Part shown: positions 16,653 through 24,944 of the stretch, piece by piece | Layout: every line of letters begins with the position of its first letter | Numbering within the stretch: the stretch's first letter is position 1 | Assembly (NCBI GenBank): GCA_964649095.1 | Contig: CAZYPH010000009.1 | Span: forward strand, 1 to 37,730 | DNA: 37,730 nt | Direction: 5' to 3' | DNA from: CAZYPH01 sp964649095 | Lineage (GTDB): Bacteria; Bdellovibrionota; UBA1018; UBA923 | Translations under genes and position numbers: made by a program | Notes under the pieces: generated by a model | Seen by the model: only the letters and a program-made list of their open reading frames with translations | Database searches by the model: none | What the model was told of the DNA's origin: nothing

Positions 16653-16887
16653 AGCGGAAGCCGCCGGGGGGGCGATACCGATGCATCCTCTCCGAACTAG
16701 CAAACTGCTCCGTCAAAGCCCCACGCACTTTACGATCAAACACTCCGCGAATACGACCTTGAAAAGAACGCGCTACTCCGATAACCGCCACGACTAATAC
16801 AAACAAAAAGACAACGTACTCTAACGTGCCCTGCCCGCTTTGATTTTTTTTACACTTCGTTTTGTTTTTGATGTCGACCGCGCCCAT
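16651..16887 (-). CDS. Small pilin-like / TadE-like single-pass protein
   Basis: This 78-residue protein has a short basic N-terminus and then SGQGTLEYVVFLFVLVVAVI, the G-x-x-(S/T)-x-x-E-Y motif followed by a hydrophobic helix. The motif is typical of type IV-like, Flp or class III signal-peptide pilins and pseudopilins. The last ~45 residues are basic. No prepilin peptidase or tad genes are visible here. The only ATG in frame is at 16887, inside the end of purB, so the two genes overlap by 67 bp in different frames. This is the last gene of the long minus-strand operon. The role (minor pilin or anchor peptide) is inferred. Confidence 0.6.
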   Translation of the reverse strand: MGAVDIKNKTKCKKNQSGQGTLEYVVFLFVLVVAVIGVARSFQGRIRGVFDRKVRGALTEQFASSERMHRYRPPGGFR

Positions 16888-18188
16888 GTATTTTTTCCCA
16901 AGACTCGTTTGTAGATAGTATCGACATGAGCAAGGTAGTTCTCAACATCACCCAGCGCAAAAAAGGCACGTTTTGACTTAAAATACCCGGCAGATTCTAC
17001 TTGGGGCCATAGTAGCTGGAAAAAATCTTCCCCTGTATTCCAAGCCTTATGCGCATTTTCTTGCACAAGAGCATAGGCAGTTTCACGTGACAGCCCCTGA
17101 TCGACGAGTGCGTTTAACACTAATCCTGAAGCATATATACGATTTGTAATACCTAGATTTTTTTTGACATTCGACGTACGCACGCTGAGCGACTTAATTA
17201 ACGTCGTCAATCGCCGCAGTGCATAATGGCACAACGACGTCGCATCGGGCGCCATCATACGCTCGACCGAACTATGCGAGATATCACGCTCGTGCCACAG
17301 GGCTACGTTATCGAGCGCTAACGCACCATATGATTTTAATAAACGCGCAAGGCCTGTTAAGTTTTCGGCGCTGATCGGATTTTTTTTATGTGGCATCGCA
17401 CTACTGCCTTTTTGGCCTTTACTAAAACCTTCTTCAATTTCTTGAACCTCGGTGCGCTGCAAGTGGCGAAGCTCAACGCATAATCGCTCAATCGATGCTC
17501 CGATTGCGGCGATGGCTAGAAATAACTGTGCATGGCGGTCACGGGGCACTACTTGAGTCGATACGGGTTCGACGTCTAAACCTAACTGACGCAGAGCCTC
17601 AGCTTCAATCTGAGGCGACAGCACGCCATAAGCCCCTACAGCACCTGATAACTTACCAAAGGAGATCGCCATAACAGCATCTACCAGCTGTGTGCGACGC
17701 CGCTCGAACTCAGCAAAGGCACTTAGAAATTTTAATCCAAACGAGGTTGGCTCGGCATGTACACCATGAGTACGCCCGATAGTGGGTAATTTGCGGTAGC
17801 GCAAGGCCATGAGCCTCAAGGCCGCTAACAATGCATTTAATTCTTCTAATATAAATTGGCTGGCCTCTCTCAACTGGCAGGCTAATGCGGTATCAACCAC
17901 GTCAGAGCTTGTTAGACCGTAATGAAAATAGGCCCCTTCGGCACCACATTGTTCGGTAATGGACGTACAGAAGGCGATCACGTCGTGTTTAGTAGTCTTT
18001 TCTAAGTCATAAATACGTTCTGGCAACACACGTACTTTTTTCTTAATGCGAGCGGCCGTACCATGCGGAACGCGCTTAAACTTTTCACAAGCCTTTAAAA
18101 CAGCTAGTTCCACAACAAGAAACGTCTCAAATTTCTTTTTATCAGACCAAAAGTCACGAAATTCTGCGGTAGTATATCGGGCAATCAC
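16821..18188 (-). CDS. purB: Adenylosuccinate lyase
   Basis: This 455-residue enzyme of the fumarase/aspartase superfamily splits SAICAR to AICAR and adenylosuccinate to AMP, both in purine synthesis. The substrate-binding SSDVVDTALA is at ~94-103, the catalytic His region GRTHG is at 138-142 and the superfamily signature GSSAMPHKKNP is at 261-271; all are intact. It is slightly longer than the usual ~430 residues because of a basic C-terminal tail. The GTG start at 18188 has AAGGA about ten bases upstream. The gene lies in a tight operon behind a FAD-like protein (14-bp gap) and overlaps a pilin-like gene at its end. Function is confident. Confidence 0.95.
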   Translation of the reverse strand: MIARYTTAEFRDFWSDKKKFETFLVVELAVLKACEKFKRVPHGTAARIKKKVRVLPERIYDLEKTTKHDVIAFCTSITEQCGAEGAYFHYGLTSSDVVDTALACQLREASQFILEELNALLAALRLMALRYRKLPTIGRTHGVHAEPTSFGLKFLSAFAEFERRRTQLVDAVMAISFGKLSGAVGAYGVLSPQIEAEALRQLGLDVEPVSTQVVPRDRHAQLFLAIAAIGASIERLCVELRHLQRTEVQEIEEGFSKGQKGSSAMPHKKNPISAENLTGLARLLKSYGALALDNVALWHERDISHSSVERMMAPDATSLCHYALRRLTTLIKSLSVRTSNVKKNLGITNRIYASGLVLNALVDQGLSRETAYALVQENAHKAWNTGEDFFQLLWPQVESAGYFKSKRAFFALGDVENYLAHVDTIYKRVLGKNTWARSTSKTKRSVKKIKAGRAR

Positions 18189-18202
18189 AAATATATATCC
18201 TT

Positions 18203-19798
18203 TTAATTATATGTATTTTTCTGAATACTATCGATTATTCGAGCATAATTCATCAGTTCCCCACTCGGCCCCAACACATTGCTGACGGCTGCGCCAGAAA
18301 AGAATAAATTCGAATACTCTGAGGCCCACGACAAGTCCCACATTTTTTGATGTTCTTTAGTAGACGGCAACACAAACAACTGCCTTGCTGATGGCGGGGC
18401 TAACAAGTCGATCTTTGAATCAACAAAATCAATATATTCATATTTTCGAATATCGGGCTCTATCGCAACTATCGAATTTTTAATAAGCGGAAACTCTTCA
18501 CACACCCGCTGCAAAACCCGTTTACAAGTTTTTTGTAGGCGCACCAAATCATGGCTACTCGATTGGTTGCGCACAACAAACTCTACACGTAATGTTTCGT
18601 AACTATTCGACGTTTCATTTTTTGGTAGCCGTTCACAACGAATTAGATTTTCTTCCGACAAAACATCGACGTCGGCATTCAACCAAACTGCAAAACGCTC
18701 TAAGCCACTAGGCAGGGCATTCGAGTCCACCACGATTTCAAACTGCACACGCCGATACAAAGCTTCAACTTTACGAAACTCATCCAAAAAATAGAACTGT
18801 GTCGACGACGACCGCATCACACGATAGTGATCATACCCAAGAATACAATACTGAGCATCTAAAACGCCGGCCGCGTGCGTGGTAATTAATTGCCAGCCAT
18901 TCTTTTGTCGTTCAATACCGATAACACGGGTGTCCTCTAAAATCTGACACGGCAATTTAGCCTCTAAAATTTTTTGCTTTATAAACTGTTTTAATTCATA
19001 CCCAGAGTCTGTGGTTGCTAAAATAGGCTGCGATAACAACACTGCAGCACGCAACACCTGTTGGTAACTTAATCGCTCCGGCGCAACATACGTAGTAGCT
19101 GCGATAAGTGACTGAACGGACCGTATTTCGTTCTGTGTGATTTTCGAGATCGCCGTCCGTTCAAAATTAAAATCATTTGCCTCCGCAAAATCTTTGGGTC
19201 GCCAATAACGCTGGGCACTTTGCATTAACCCAACCAGCGGGCGCACCAACGGTTTTATAGCATTCTGATTGCCGGGCGCATAAACTTGAATTGGCCACTC
19301 AATCGCCTTAAAAAAAACCCGCCAAGGCAAATCATACGAACTTCCTTGAGAAAGCGCAGACCGCCCAGAGCGCAAAAAAGGATTTTCTACTAAATATTGG
19401 TGCGAGCGCCGTGACTGTGGCGACATCAGAAAAATCGGCGTATCAAGCTTTGAAAAACGTGACGCTACGGGCGTCAATAAATGACCAACAATATGTAACA
19501 GCCGCCCGATTTTGTTTTGAGGAGAGTACACCTGCAGATCAAGATCTGCCAATTGACCAAGACCCAAAAACGGCAATACTGAGTGCCGACTGCTACTCGC
19601 CGGATCAATTAAAACAACACTCCAACCCAATTGAGACAATAACATGGCCGCCAAATAGTCTGCGACGGTGTCTCCATATATTAGTATTTTATTATATATA
19701 ACGTCTTTACTATTCTCTTTTTTTATTCCCTGAACGGAATCGGGGCGCAGTTTCTTCGACCTTAGTACAATCTTAGACTTTTTATCTTTTGACTCCAT
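18203..19798 (-). CDS. FAD/NAD(P)-binding-fold protein, phytoene-desaturase-like, degenerate motif
   Basis: This 531-residue protein starts with ~33 basic residues and then a Rossmann beta-alpha-beta unit (ILIYGDTVADYLAAMLL, residues 38-54, ending in VVLIDP at 61-66). The canonical GxGxxG is changed to GDTVAD, so dinucleotide binding may be lost or altered. The C-terminus has LFFSGAAVSNVLGPSGELMN, like the closing FAD motif of desaturase/amine-oxidase-type flavoproteins. The middle lacks recognisable catalytic motifs. AGG lies about five bases before the ATG. It is separated by 4 bp from the hotdog gene upstream and 14 bp from purB downstream. Its substrate is unknown; the operon neighbours (waaA, a CoA-type lyase) do not decide it. 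Confidence 0.6.
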   Translation of the reverse strand: MESKDKKSKIVLRSKKLRPDSVQGIKKENSKDVIYNKILIYGDTVADYLAAMLLSQLGWSVVLIDPASSSRHSVLPFLGLGQLADLDLQVYSPQNKIGRLLHIVGHLLTPVASRFSKLDTPIFLMSPQSRRSHQYLVENPFLRSGRSALSQGSSYDLPWRVFFKAIEWPIQVYAPGNQNAIKPLVRPLVGLMQSAQRYWRPKDFAEANDFNFERTAISKITQNEIRSVQSLIAATTYVAPERLSYQQVLRAAVLLSQPILATTDSGYELKQFIKQKILEAKLPCQILEDTRVIGIERQKNGWQLITTHAAGVLDAQYCILGYDHYRVMRSSSTQFYFLDEFRKVEALYRRVQFEIVVDSNALPSGLERFAVWLNADVDVLSEENLIRCERLPKNETSNSYETLRVEFVVRNQSSSHDLVRLQKTCKRVLQRVCEEFPLIKNSIVAIEPDIRKYEYIDFVDSKIDLLAPPSARQLFVLPSTKEHQKMWDLSWASEYSNLFFSGAAVSNVLGPSGELMNYARIIDSIQKNTYN

Positions 19799-19802
19799 AA
19801 AC

Positions 19803-20339
19803 CTATTTCGATTGTAGCTCTAGTGGTGTCACACACACTCCAACGGCGCGGCACACTTCCACTTTTTTTGGTAACACACGCGCTGAGGACGGTGCTTTGT
19901 AGCCTTGCTGGCCGGGCAATAAATTCGAGATTACTTTGTACGCATGAAACGCAATCGTGCGGGAGCTGTTTCCCACCTCGACTAAACGGCCAATCACTTC
20001 TAAATAATCGCCGGCTGTGACGGGTGCTAGAAATTCGACGCTTTTATAGGCTCGAAACAACCCCTCATCGCCATCCAGGCGAATTAAGATCTCGGTCGCA
20101 ACATCACCAAAATACTGCAACACTTTTGCGCCATCGACCAAATTGCCCGCATAATGCGCATCGTGCGACGCGACACGTACACGAATGATCGATTCAATTT
20201 TTGGTAACTGCTTTTTTTGTTTTGGAATTGATTTTTTCAACGTTGCCGCCCTCAAGAATGATGTTCTTTTAGTAGGCCATTGGGGGCTGCTTGTAGTCAA
20301 GGTTGTTGGCGTGCCACCAATACTCTGCACAATGGCCAC
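19803..20339 (-). CDS. kal: Hotdog-fold protein, 3-aminobutyryl-CoA ammonia-lyase-like
   Basis: This 178-residue protein has ~45 basic, probably disordered residues before a hotdog domain. The core VRVASHDAHYAGNLVDGAKV at ~54-73, then FGDVATEILIRLDGDEGLFR, SVEFLAPVTAGDYLEVIGR and EVGNSSRTIAFHAYKV, closely follow the Kal family, which removes ammonia from 3-aminobutyryl-CoA in lysine fermentation. No other kam/kdd/kce lysine-fermentation gene is present, so the true substrate may be another CoA ester or amine. The GTG at 20339 directly follows the TGA of waaA; a later start near the core is possible because the N-terminal ~45 residues are poorly conserved in type. Family confident, substrate not. 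Confidence 0.75.
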   Translation of the reverse strand: MAIVQSIGGTPTTLTTSSPQWPTKRTSFLRAATLKKSIPKQKKQLPKIESIIRVRVASHDAHYAGNLVDGAKVLQYFGDVATEILIRLDGDEGLFRAYKSVEFLAPVTAGDYLEVIGRLVEVGNSSRTIAFHAYKVISNLLPGQQGYKAPSSARVLPKKVEVCRAVGVCVTPLELQSK

Positions 20340-21692
20340 TCATATTAAACAGTAGCGTTCGACAATGCGCGCACTGGCGCCCTGATGGTCGGCACGAAAT
20401 TTCTCTAACCTCAAGACTCGCTGCTCTGCAGCGACTTTATCCCGCGCGTATTCTAAATCATCGTGTTGTAACTTTTGAAGTGTGGCATTCCACGTTCCGG
20501 CATCAACAGAAGGCACCACAGTAAGTAAACCGAGCTCTTCTAAAACATAGGTCTCTGGGCTTCGCTCGCGTTTGGGCCCGATAATAACCTGGCAACCAGC
20601 CAACAACGGTTCGATTACGCTGTGGGTATTTTTATAAACACTGCCACCTACAAAAGCCCCCCAAGCCACTTGGTAGAGCGGTGCCAAAACCCCCTTCATG
20701 GCGATGATAAAAACGTGTCTCTGGGGCACTGCATTGCGGGCTGGCGGTATACTCAACAACGCACGAAGCTCGTCTAAGTTACGCACCACCGATACTTTGT
20801 AATTCTGTTTCTCTTCAAAGAGCTTAAATTGTTTTTGATAACGCGGCGATTCCACGTCTTCAATTTCGTGGGGGACCCAGAAAATATTTTGAAACGCTAG
20901 GGCCCCTAGCTCGGCCGTCGATAAAAAAACATCCACATCTTCGGGCCACATACTGCCCAATACAAACGATTCCGATTTAGAAAATCGCGCCTTCAATTGT
21001 GCCACGACGTCGACCACAGCACTAGGCTGCGCCAACCGTTTTACAACCTGCTCCACGCGAGTATCGCCGCTTACACCTATTGAAAAACGCTGCCCATCTA
21101 GTACACCTACGAGCTTTTGAAACTGCGATGCGATTTTGTCATAACCAAAATCAACAGCATCTACATACCACCACAGATACTTTTCAACCCACGTCCAACG
21201 CCGCGGCGGCACAGCGTCAACGACCACCACGCTGATATGCGCTTTTTTTACTTCAGACAACAAACCAGGCCAAAAATCGTATTTAGTTAATATTAGTTTT
21301 TTTGTATTTAACGCGACTAGTCTTTTGACAAAATTTCTCGGAATGCCAAACCCATCGTGTGGTAGCGGGCTAACCAATACAATATTGCTGTTTTTCACAA
21401 ACACAGACCGAGCGCTTTGCACAGCCGATACCGAGTAGTACGTCAACACAACACCAATCGATCGCTGCCCACAGGCTTCAATAATGGGCAGAGCATATTC
21501 TAACTCACCGGCACTAGCGACATGTACCCAAATTACAGAATGAAAGTTATCACCAGGGCGACACTCTGTAACGGCCGCCCGCCAAACCGAACGCAGTCGT
21601 AGCGTCTGTTGAATTTTTTTATTAAACGGTGCCAGCAAATGGGCTGCTAAAAGCAGCAATGGATAAATAATATAACTATATATATATATCAT
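20340..21692 (-). CDS. waaA: 3-deoxy-D-manno-octulosonic acid (Kdo) transferase
   Basis: This 450-residue inner-membrane enzyme adds Kdo to lipid IVA to start the LPS inner core. An N-terminal hydrophobic anchor (residues ~1-21) is followed by IWVHVASAGELE at 54-65 with the catalytic Glu, LILTKYDFWPG, then FVLGSMWPED and the C-terminal GAFVGGSVYKNTHSVIEPL, where the GT-B nucleotide-sugar motif lies. Length is close to the usual ~425. The first codons are alternating A/T (IYIYSYIIY), which is unlike the rest of the gene. The gene ends in TGA immediately before the next GTG. It is part of a seven-gene operon. The number of Kdo residues added cannot be judged from the sequence. Confidence 0.93.
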   Translation of the reverse strand: MIYIYSYIIYPLLLLAAHLLAPFNKKIQQTLRLRSVWRAAVTECRPGDNFHSVIWVHVASAGELEYALPIIEACGQRSIGVVLTYYSVSAVQSARSVFVKNSNIVLVSPLPHDGFGIPRNFVKRLVALNTKKLILTKYDFWPGLLSEVKKAHISVVVVDAVPPRRWTWVEKYLWWYVDAVDFGYDKIASQFQKLVGVLDGQRFSIGVSGDTRVEQVVKRLAQPSAVVDVVAQLKARFSKSESFVLGSMWPEDVDVFLSTAELGALAFQNIFWVPHEIEDVESPRYQKQFKLFEEKQNYKVSVVRNLDELRALLSIPPARNAVPQRHVFIIAMKGVLAPLYQVAWGAFVGGSVYKNTHSVIEPLLAGCQVIIGPKRERSPETYVLEELGLLTVVPSVDAGTWNATLQKLQHDDLEYARDKVAAEQRVLRLEKFRADHQGASARIVERYCLI

Positions 21693-21704
21693 ATATAATA
21701 TATC

Positions 21705-22994
21705 TTAAGTATGCGTATCTAGATATACTGATTTCGCATCATCGTTATAACCAAACAACTCACCAAAACGCCCCCATTGAATCAACGTATCAAATACTTG
21801 CTCGGGGTTTTCGTTAGGCAACCACTCGTGAATGGCTTGAATGGCTTCTTCTTGAGGCAGCGTCGCATCTTCGGCTTGTTCTAAACGTTCTTTAAACAGC
21901 TGCACCAATTTCAACGATAGCATGCGTTCGTAGACCATACGTTTCTGGCCGTTGATGTCGAGCCGGATAAATGACCGTCCAATATCGGTCAATACGACAG
22001 CGTTTTTGGGAGTATCGACAAAATCTAAAAGCTCGGCGGCTTTTGCTAACACCAGTGTTTGCAACGACTCTTGCCCCAATTTCTGCGCGAGTGCAAACGC
22101 ATCGGCCCGACCACCTTCGTTCGCTACGACACCCAAAAAACCTACGATTTCGTTAATCGGTACGTTAGGCAACGACTCTACCGTATTGCCTGCAAACGTC
22201 GGTGGCGCCCAGTCTGGCGTGTCTGGAATAATGGCCTGCGTAATCACATCATGGATACTCTCTACCAATGTTTTAAACGCGTTCGACTTTTCATCGCGTG
22301 GATACGGCAAATCGTTTTTAATCGAAAATTTAATTTGACCGGGGTTTGTACCCATTACCAAAATTCGCGAACCCATCGAGACCGCTTCGGTAATATTATG
22401 TGTGATCATCACAATACTTTCCGTGTTGGTTTTTTTGGATAACCAAAGATTCAACACTTCTTTGCGTAGAGCCTCTGCGGTTAAAACATCTAACGCACTA
22501 AACGGCTCGTCTAGACACAACACCGGTCGCTCCATTACGAGTGCACGCGCAAAACCAACTCGTTGTTTCATGCCGCCGGATAGTTCTTTGGGATACGCCT
22601 CTTCGAACCCCTCAAGCCCCACCAAGTCGATCGCGCGTTTTACGCGGTCTTGAATTTCGGTTTCTGAAATATCTAATGGCTTCAAACCCAACGCCACATT
22701 GTCCGCCACGTTTTGCCACGGTAACAATGCAAAATTCTGAAACACGAGTGACAACGCTCGATTGGTTTCTTGCAATAATTGTCCTTGAAAATAGACTTTG
22801 CCGCGTGTGGGTTTTAACAGACCAGCCAACACACGAAGACACGTCGATTTTCCCGAGCCCGACGGCCCCAACAACACCAATACTTCGTTGCGGTTTAACG
22901 TAAGATTAACGTCTTCTAACACTTTAATCTTTCGACCAGAGTCTAATGTAAAACTCTGGTAGACGTGTTTCATTTCCATTAAAGTTGTTTGCAC
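21705..22994 (-). CDS. ABC transporter ATPase, nitrate/sulfonate/taurine type, with AAA-associated C-terminal domain
   Basis: This 429-residue cytoplasmic ATPase has an intact engine: Walker A GPSGSGKST at 43-51, Q-loop around Gln86, signature LSGGMKQR at 138-145, Walker B LCLDEP at 159-164 and the H-loop His199. The N-terminal ~270 residues match the NrtD/SsuB/TauB class. Residues ~285-429 are an extra regulatory domain of the AAA-associated type (INEIVGFLGVVANEGGRADA), found in a subset of these transporters. The gene starts 3 bp after the permease stop. No substrate-binding protein is encoded in the operon, so the substrate is unknown; metal or anion uptake is possible. Confidence 0.85.
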   Translation of the reverse strand: MQTTLMEMKHVYQSFTLDSGRKIKVLEDVNLTLNRNEVLVLLGPSGSGKSTCLRVLAGLLKPTRGKVYFQGQLLQETNRALSLVFQNFALLPWQNVADNVALGLKPLDISETEIQDRVKRAIDLVGLEGFEEAYPKELSGGMKQRVGFARALVMERPVLCLDEPFSALDVLTAEALRKEVLNLWLSKKTNTESIVMITHNITEAVSMGSRILVMGTNPGQIKFSIKNDLPYPRDEKSNAFKTLVESIHDVITQAIIPDTPDWAPPTFAGNTVESLPNVPINEIVGFLGVVANEGGRADAFALAQKLGQESLQTLVLAKAAELLDFVDTPKNAVVLTDIGRSFIRLDINGQKRMVYERMLSLKLVQLFKERLEQAEDATLPQEEAIQAIHEWLPNENPEQVFDTLIQWGRFGELFGYNDDAKSVYLDTHT

Positions 22995-22997
22995 GAT

Positions 22998-24758
22998 TTA
23001 CCTCTCAAACCGATAACGGCGTTCTACAAACGCGTAGGTCGGATGCCACACCAAACGATTCAACACCACCACCACACCCACCATCACCACAAGCGACGCC
23101 GTCAACATGGCATAGTTACCAGTCGCTGTAGCCGCGCTGATCAGCGCACCCAAACCTGTAGTTGTTAACGTTTCACCTTGATAGTGGATATACTCGGCGA
23201 CAATACTCGCATTCCAAGCGCCGCCAGCAGCCGTAACCCAGCCGGTTACAAGATTTGGAAAAACCGACGGTAGATATAGATTTATCCATGTTTCGCGCTT
23301 TGACACACCAGTTAAATCAAACGTGTCACGCAGTTCTTTTGAAATGTTGGTCGCTCCGGCCAATACGTTAAATAATATATACCACTGCACGCCGATCATC
23401 ATGAGTACGGCAGCACCAATGCCTAGTCCGATACCTAATCGGCTCAAAACAAATAATACGATTGGATACAACATCGGTGCCGGAAATGACGCTGCCACCT
23501 GAATAATCGGCTGAAAAAACCGCGTCAAACGGGGCGACAACCCCACCCAAATACCAAACGGCACGGTCCACACACTAGCCACCACCAGCACCACCACGAC
23601 ACGCGTAAACGTAGCACCAGTGTTTTTTAAAATCGTCCAATAATCCCACACACTCAACGACTCTACTAATGCGTACAGGCGGCCGGATACCACGACTACG
23701 GCCGTAATAAACACCACCGCCCAAAACATCTGCACCCAACGTTTGTTACGACCGCGTTGCAGCACACGCTGCAAAAACTGAAAATTAAACATTGAACGCC
23801 GCTTACGCGCGTTTGTAGATACCACTACCAACTCTTGCGGACGCGACTGCGCCACCCAACGCAAAACACTTTGAAAGATTTTTACGACTTTAGATTCTTT
23901 CAAAAGCAATTCCATAAACGGAATTTCACGGGCTTCATCTTCTTGTTCGTCTAACCGAAAACGACTCGTCCACGCCACTAGTGGGCGCCAAATAAAAAAG
24001 TCCATCGCGACAATCACGACCACCATCGTAGCGACACCCATCATCATGGCCCGCATATCGCCCTTATCGATCGCGACGGCCATGTATGAACCCAAACCCG
24101 GTAATCGAAAATGCCGATCGCCTAACGTAAACGCCTCGCATACGGTCAGAAAAAACCAACCCCCGGCCATCGACATCAAACTATTCCAGGCTAGGCCGCT
24201 AGCGGAATAGGGTAGTTCGATCGTCCACAGTCGTTGACGCCAATTTAAAGCTACGTTTTGACTCAACTCAAAAAAATGCTGCGGCACCGACTTTAACGAC
24301 GAATAAAAACTAAACGTCATGTTCCAAACTTGGCCCGTAAAAATCATAATGATACACGCCAACTCTAAACCGAAATTGGAGTGTGGAAACAACGCAATCA
24401 AACCCAATACCAAACCAGGCAAAAAACCAAGCACTGGTATCGACTGCCCTATATCTAATAATGGTAATATAATTTGCTCCGCAGCGCGACGCTTCGCGGC
24501 CCAATACCCAATGACCAATGTAAACCCTAACGAAAACCCGTAAGCGATCAACGCCCGAAAAAGTGAATAGAGTGCGTATTTTGGCAAGGCACTGGCCGTA
24601 AGATGTATCGGCAAATCAGGTGTTAATGTTTCGTGCCAACGTTCAGCCGTCATTACAATTCCGATAAGAAAAAATGCGACTAAAAGCAGCACCACAAAAT
24701 CACCTTTTGTGAATACGGCGCGCTGAGAATCTTTAATTGGTGTTACGACGTAGGCCAT
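22998..24758 (-). CDS. ABC transporter permease, two fused permease domains
   Basis: This 586-residue inner-membrane protein has two tandem BPD-type permease units (~25-265 and ~340-580), each with about five or six helices. Each has an EAA-type loop for the ATPase: EAFTLGDRHFRLPGLGSYMA in the first and AEYIHYQGETLTTTGLGALI in the second. The fused layout means one polypeptide does the work of the usual permease dimer. AGGA lies about nine bases upstream of the ATG. This is the first gene of the operon that runs through the ATPase, waaA, kal-like, FAD-like, purB and pilin-like genes. The substrate cannot be told without a binding protein. Confidence 0.87.
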   Translation of the reverse strand: MAYVVTPIKDSQRAVFTKGDFVVLLLVAFFLIGIVMTAERWHETLTPDLPIHLTASALPKYALYSLFRALIAYGFSLGFTLVIGYWAAKRRAAEQIILPLLDIGQSIPVLGFLPGLVLGLIALFPHSNFGLELACIIMIFTGQVWNMTFSFYSSLKSVPQHFFELSQNVALNWRQRLWTIELPYSASGLAWNSLMSMAGGWFFLTVCEAFTLGDRHFRLPGLGSYMAVAIDKGDMRAMMMGVATMVVVIVAMDFFIWRPLVAWTSRFRLDEQEDEAREIPFMELLLKESKVVKIFQSVLRWVAQSRPQELVVVSTNARKRRSMFNFQFLQRVLQRGRNKRWVQMFWAVVFITAVVVVSGRLYALVESLSVWDYWTILKNTGATFTRVVVVLVVASVWTVPFGIWVGLSPRLTRFFQPIIQVAASFPAPMLYPIVLFVLSRLGIGLGIGAAVLMMIGVQWYILFNVLAGATNISKELRDTFDLTGVSKRETWINLYLPSVFPNLVTGWVTAAGGAWNASIVAEYIHYQGETLTTTGLGALISAATATGNYAMLTASLVVMVGVVVVLNRLVWHPTYAFVERRYRFER

Positions 24759-24843
24759 GCGAATTCGTCCTGACGAGTCTGGAATGTGTGAGTTTGGTTA
24801 TAGCGTAGTATGAATCAAGCACCTAAACAACCGAACCAAAAAC

Positions 24844-24944
24844 TTAACGCAAGGGAATTAATCCCGCGGGCGTATCGTCGCAGTCGTCAAAGCCCCATCA
24901 CACACACCGGTGCCAATACCCAAACGATGTAGAGCATGCGTTAA
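24844..24944. repeat. 8-bp inverted repeat bracketing 101 bp, abutting a stop codon
   Basis: TTAACGCA (24844-24851) and TGCGTTAA (24937-24944) are complementary; the right arm touches the stop codon of the gene ending at 24945. Inside is a small palindrome (gggaattaatccc, 24853-24865). The arms are short, so chance is possible. The rest of 24759-24843 is the promoter side of the ABC operon. Confidence 0.35.
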
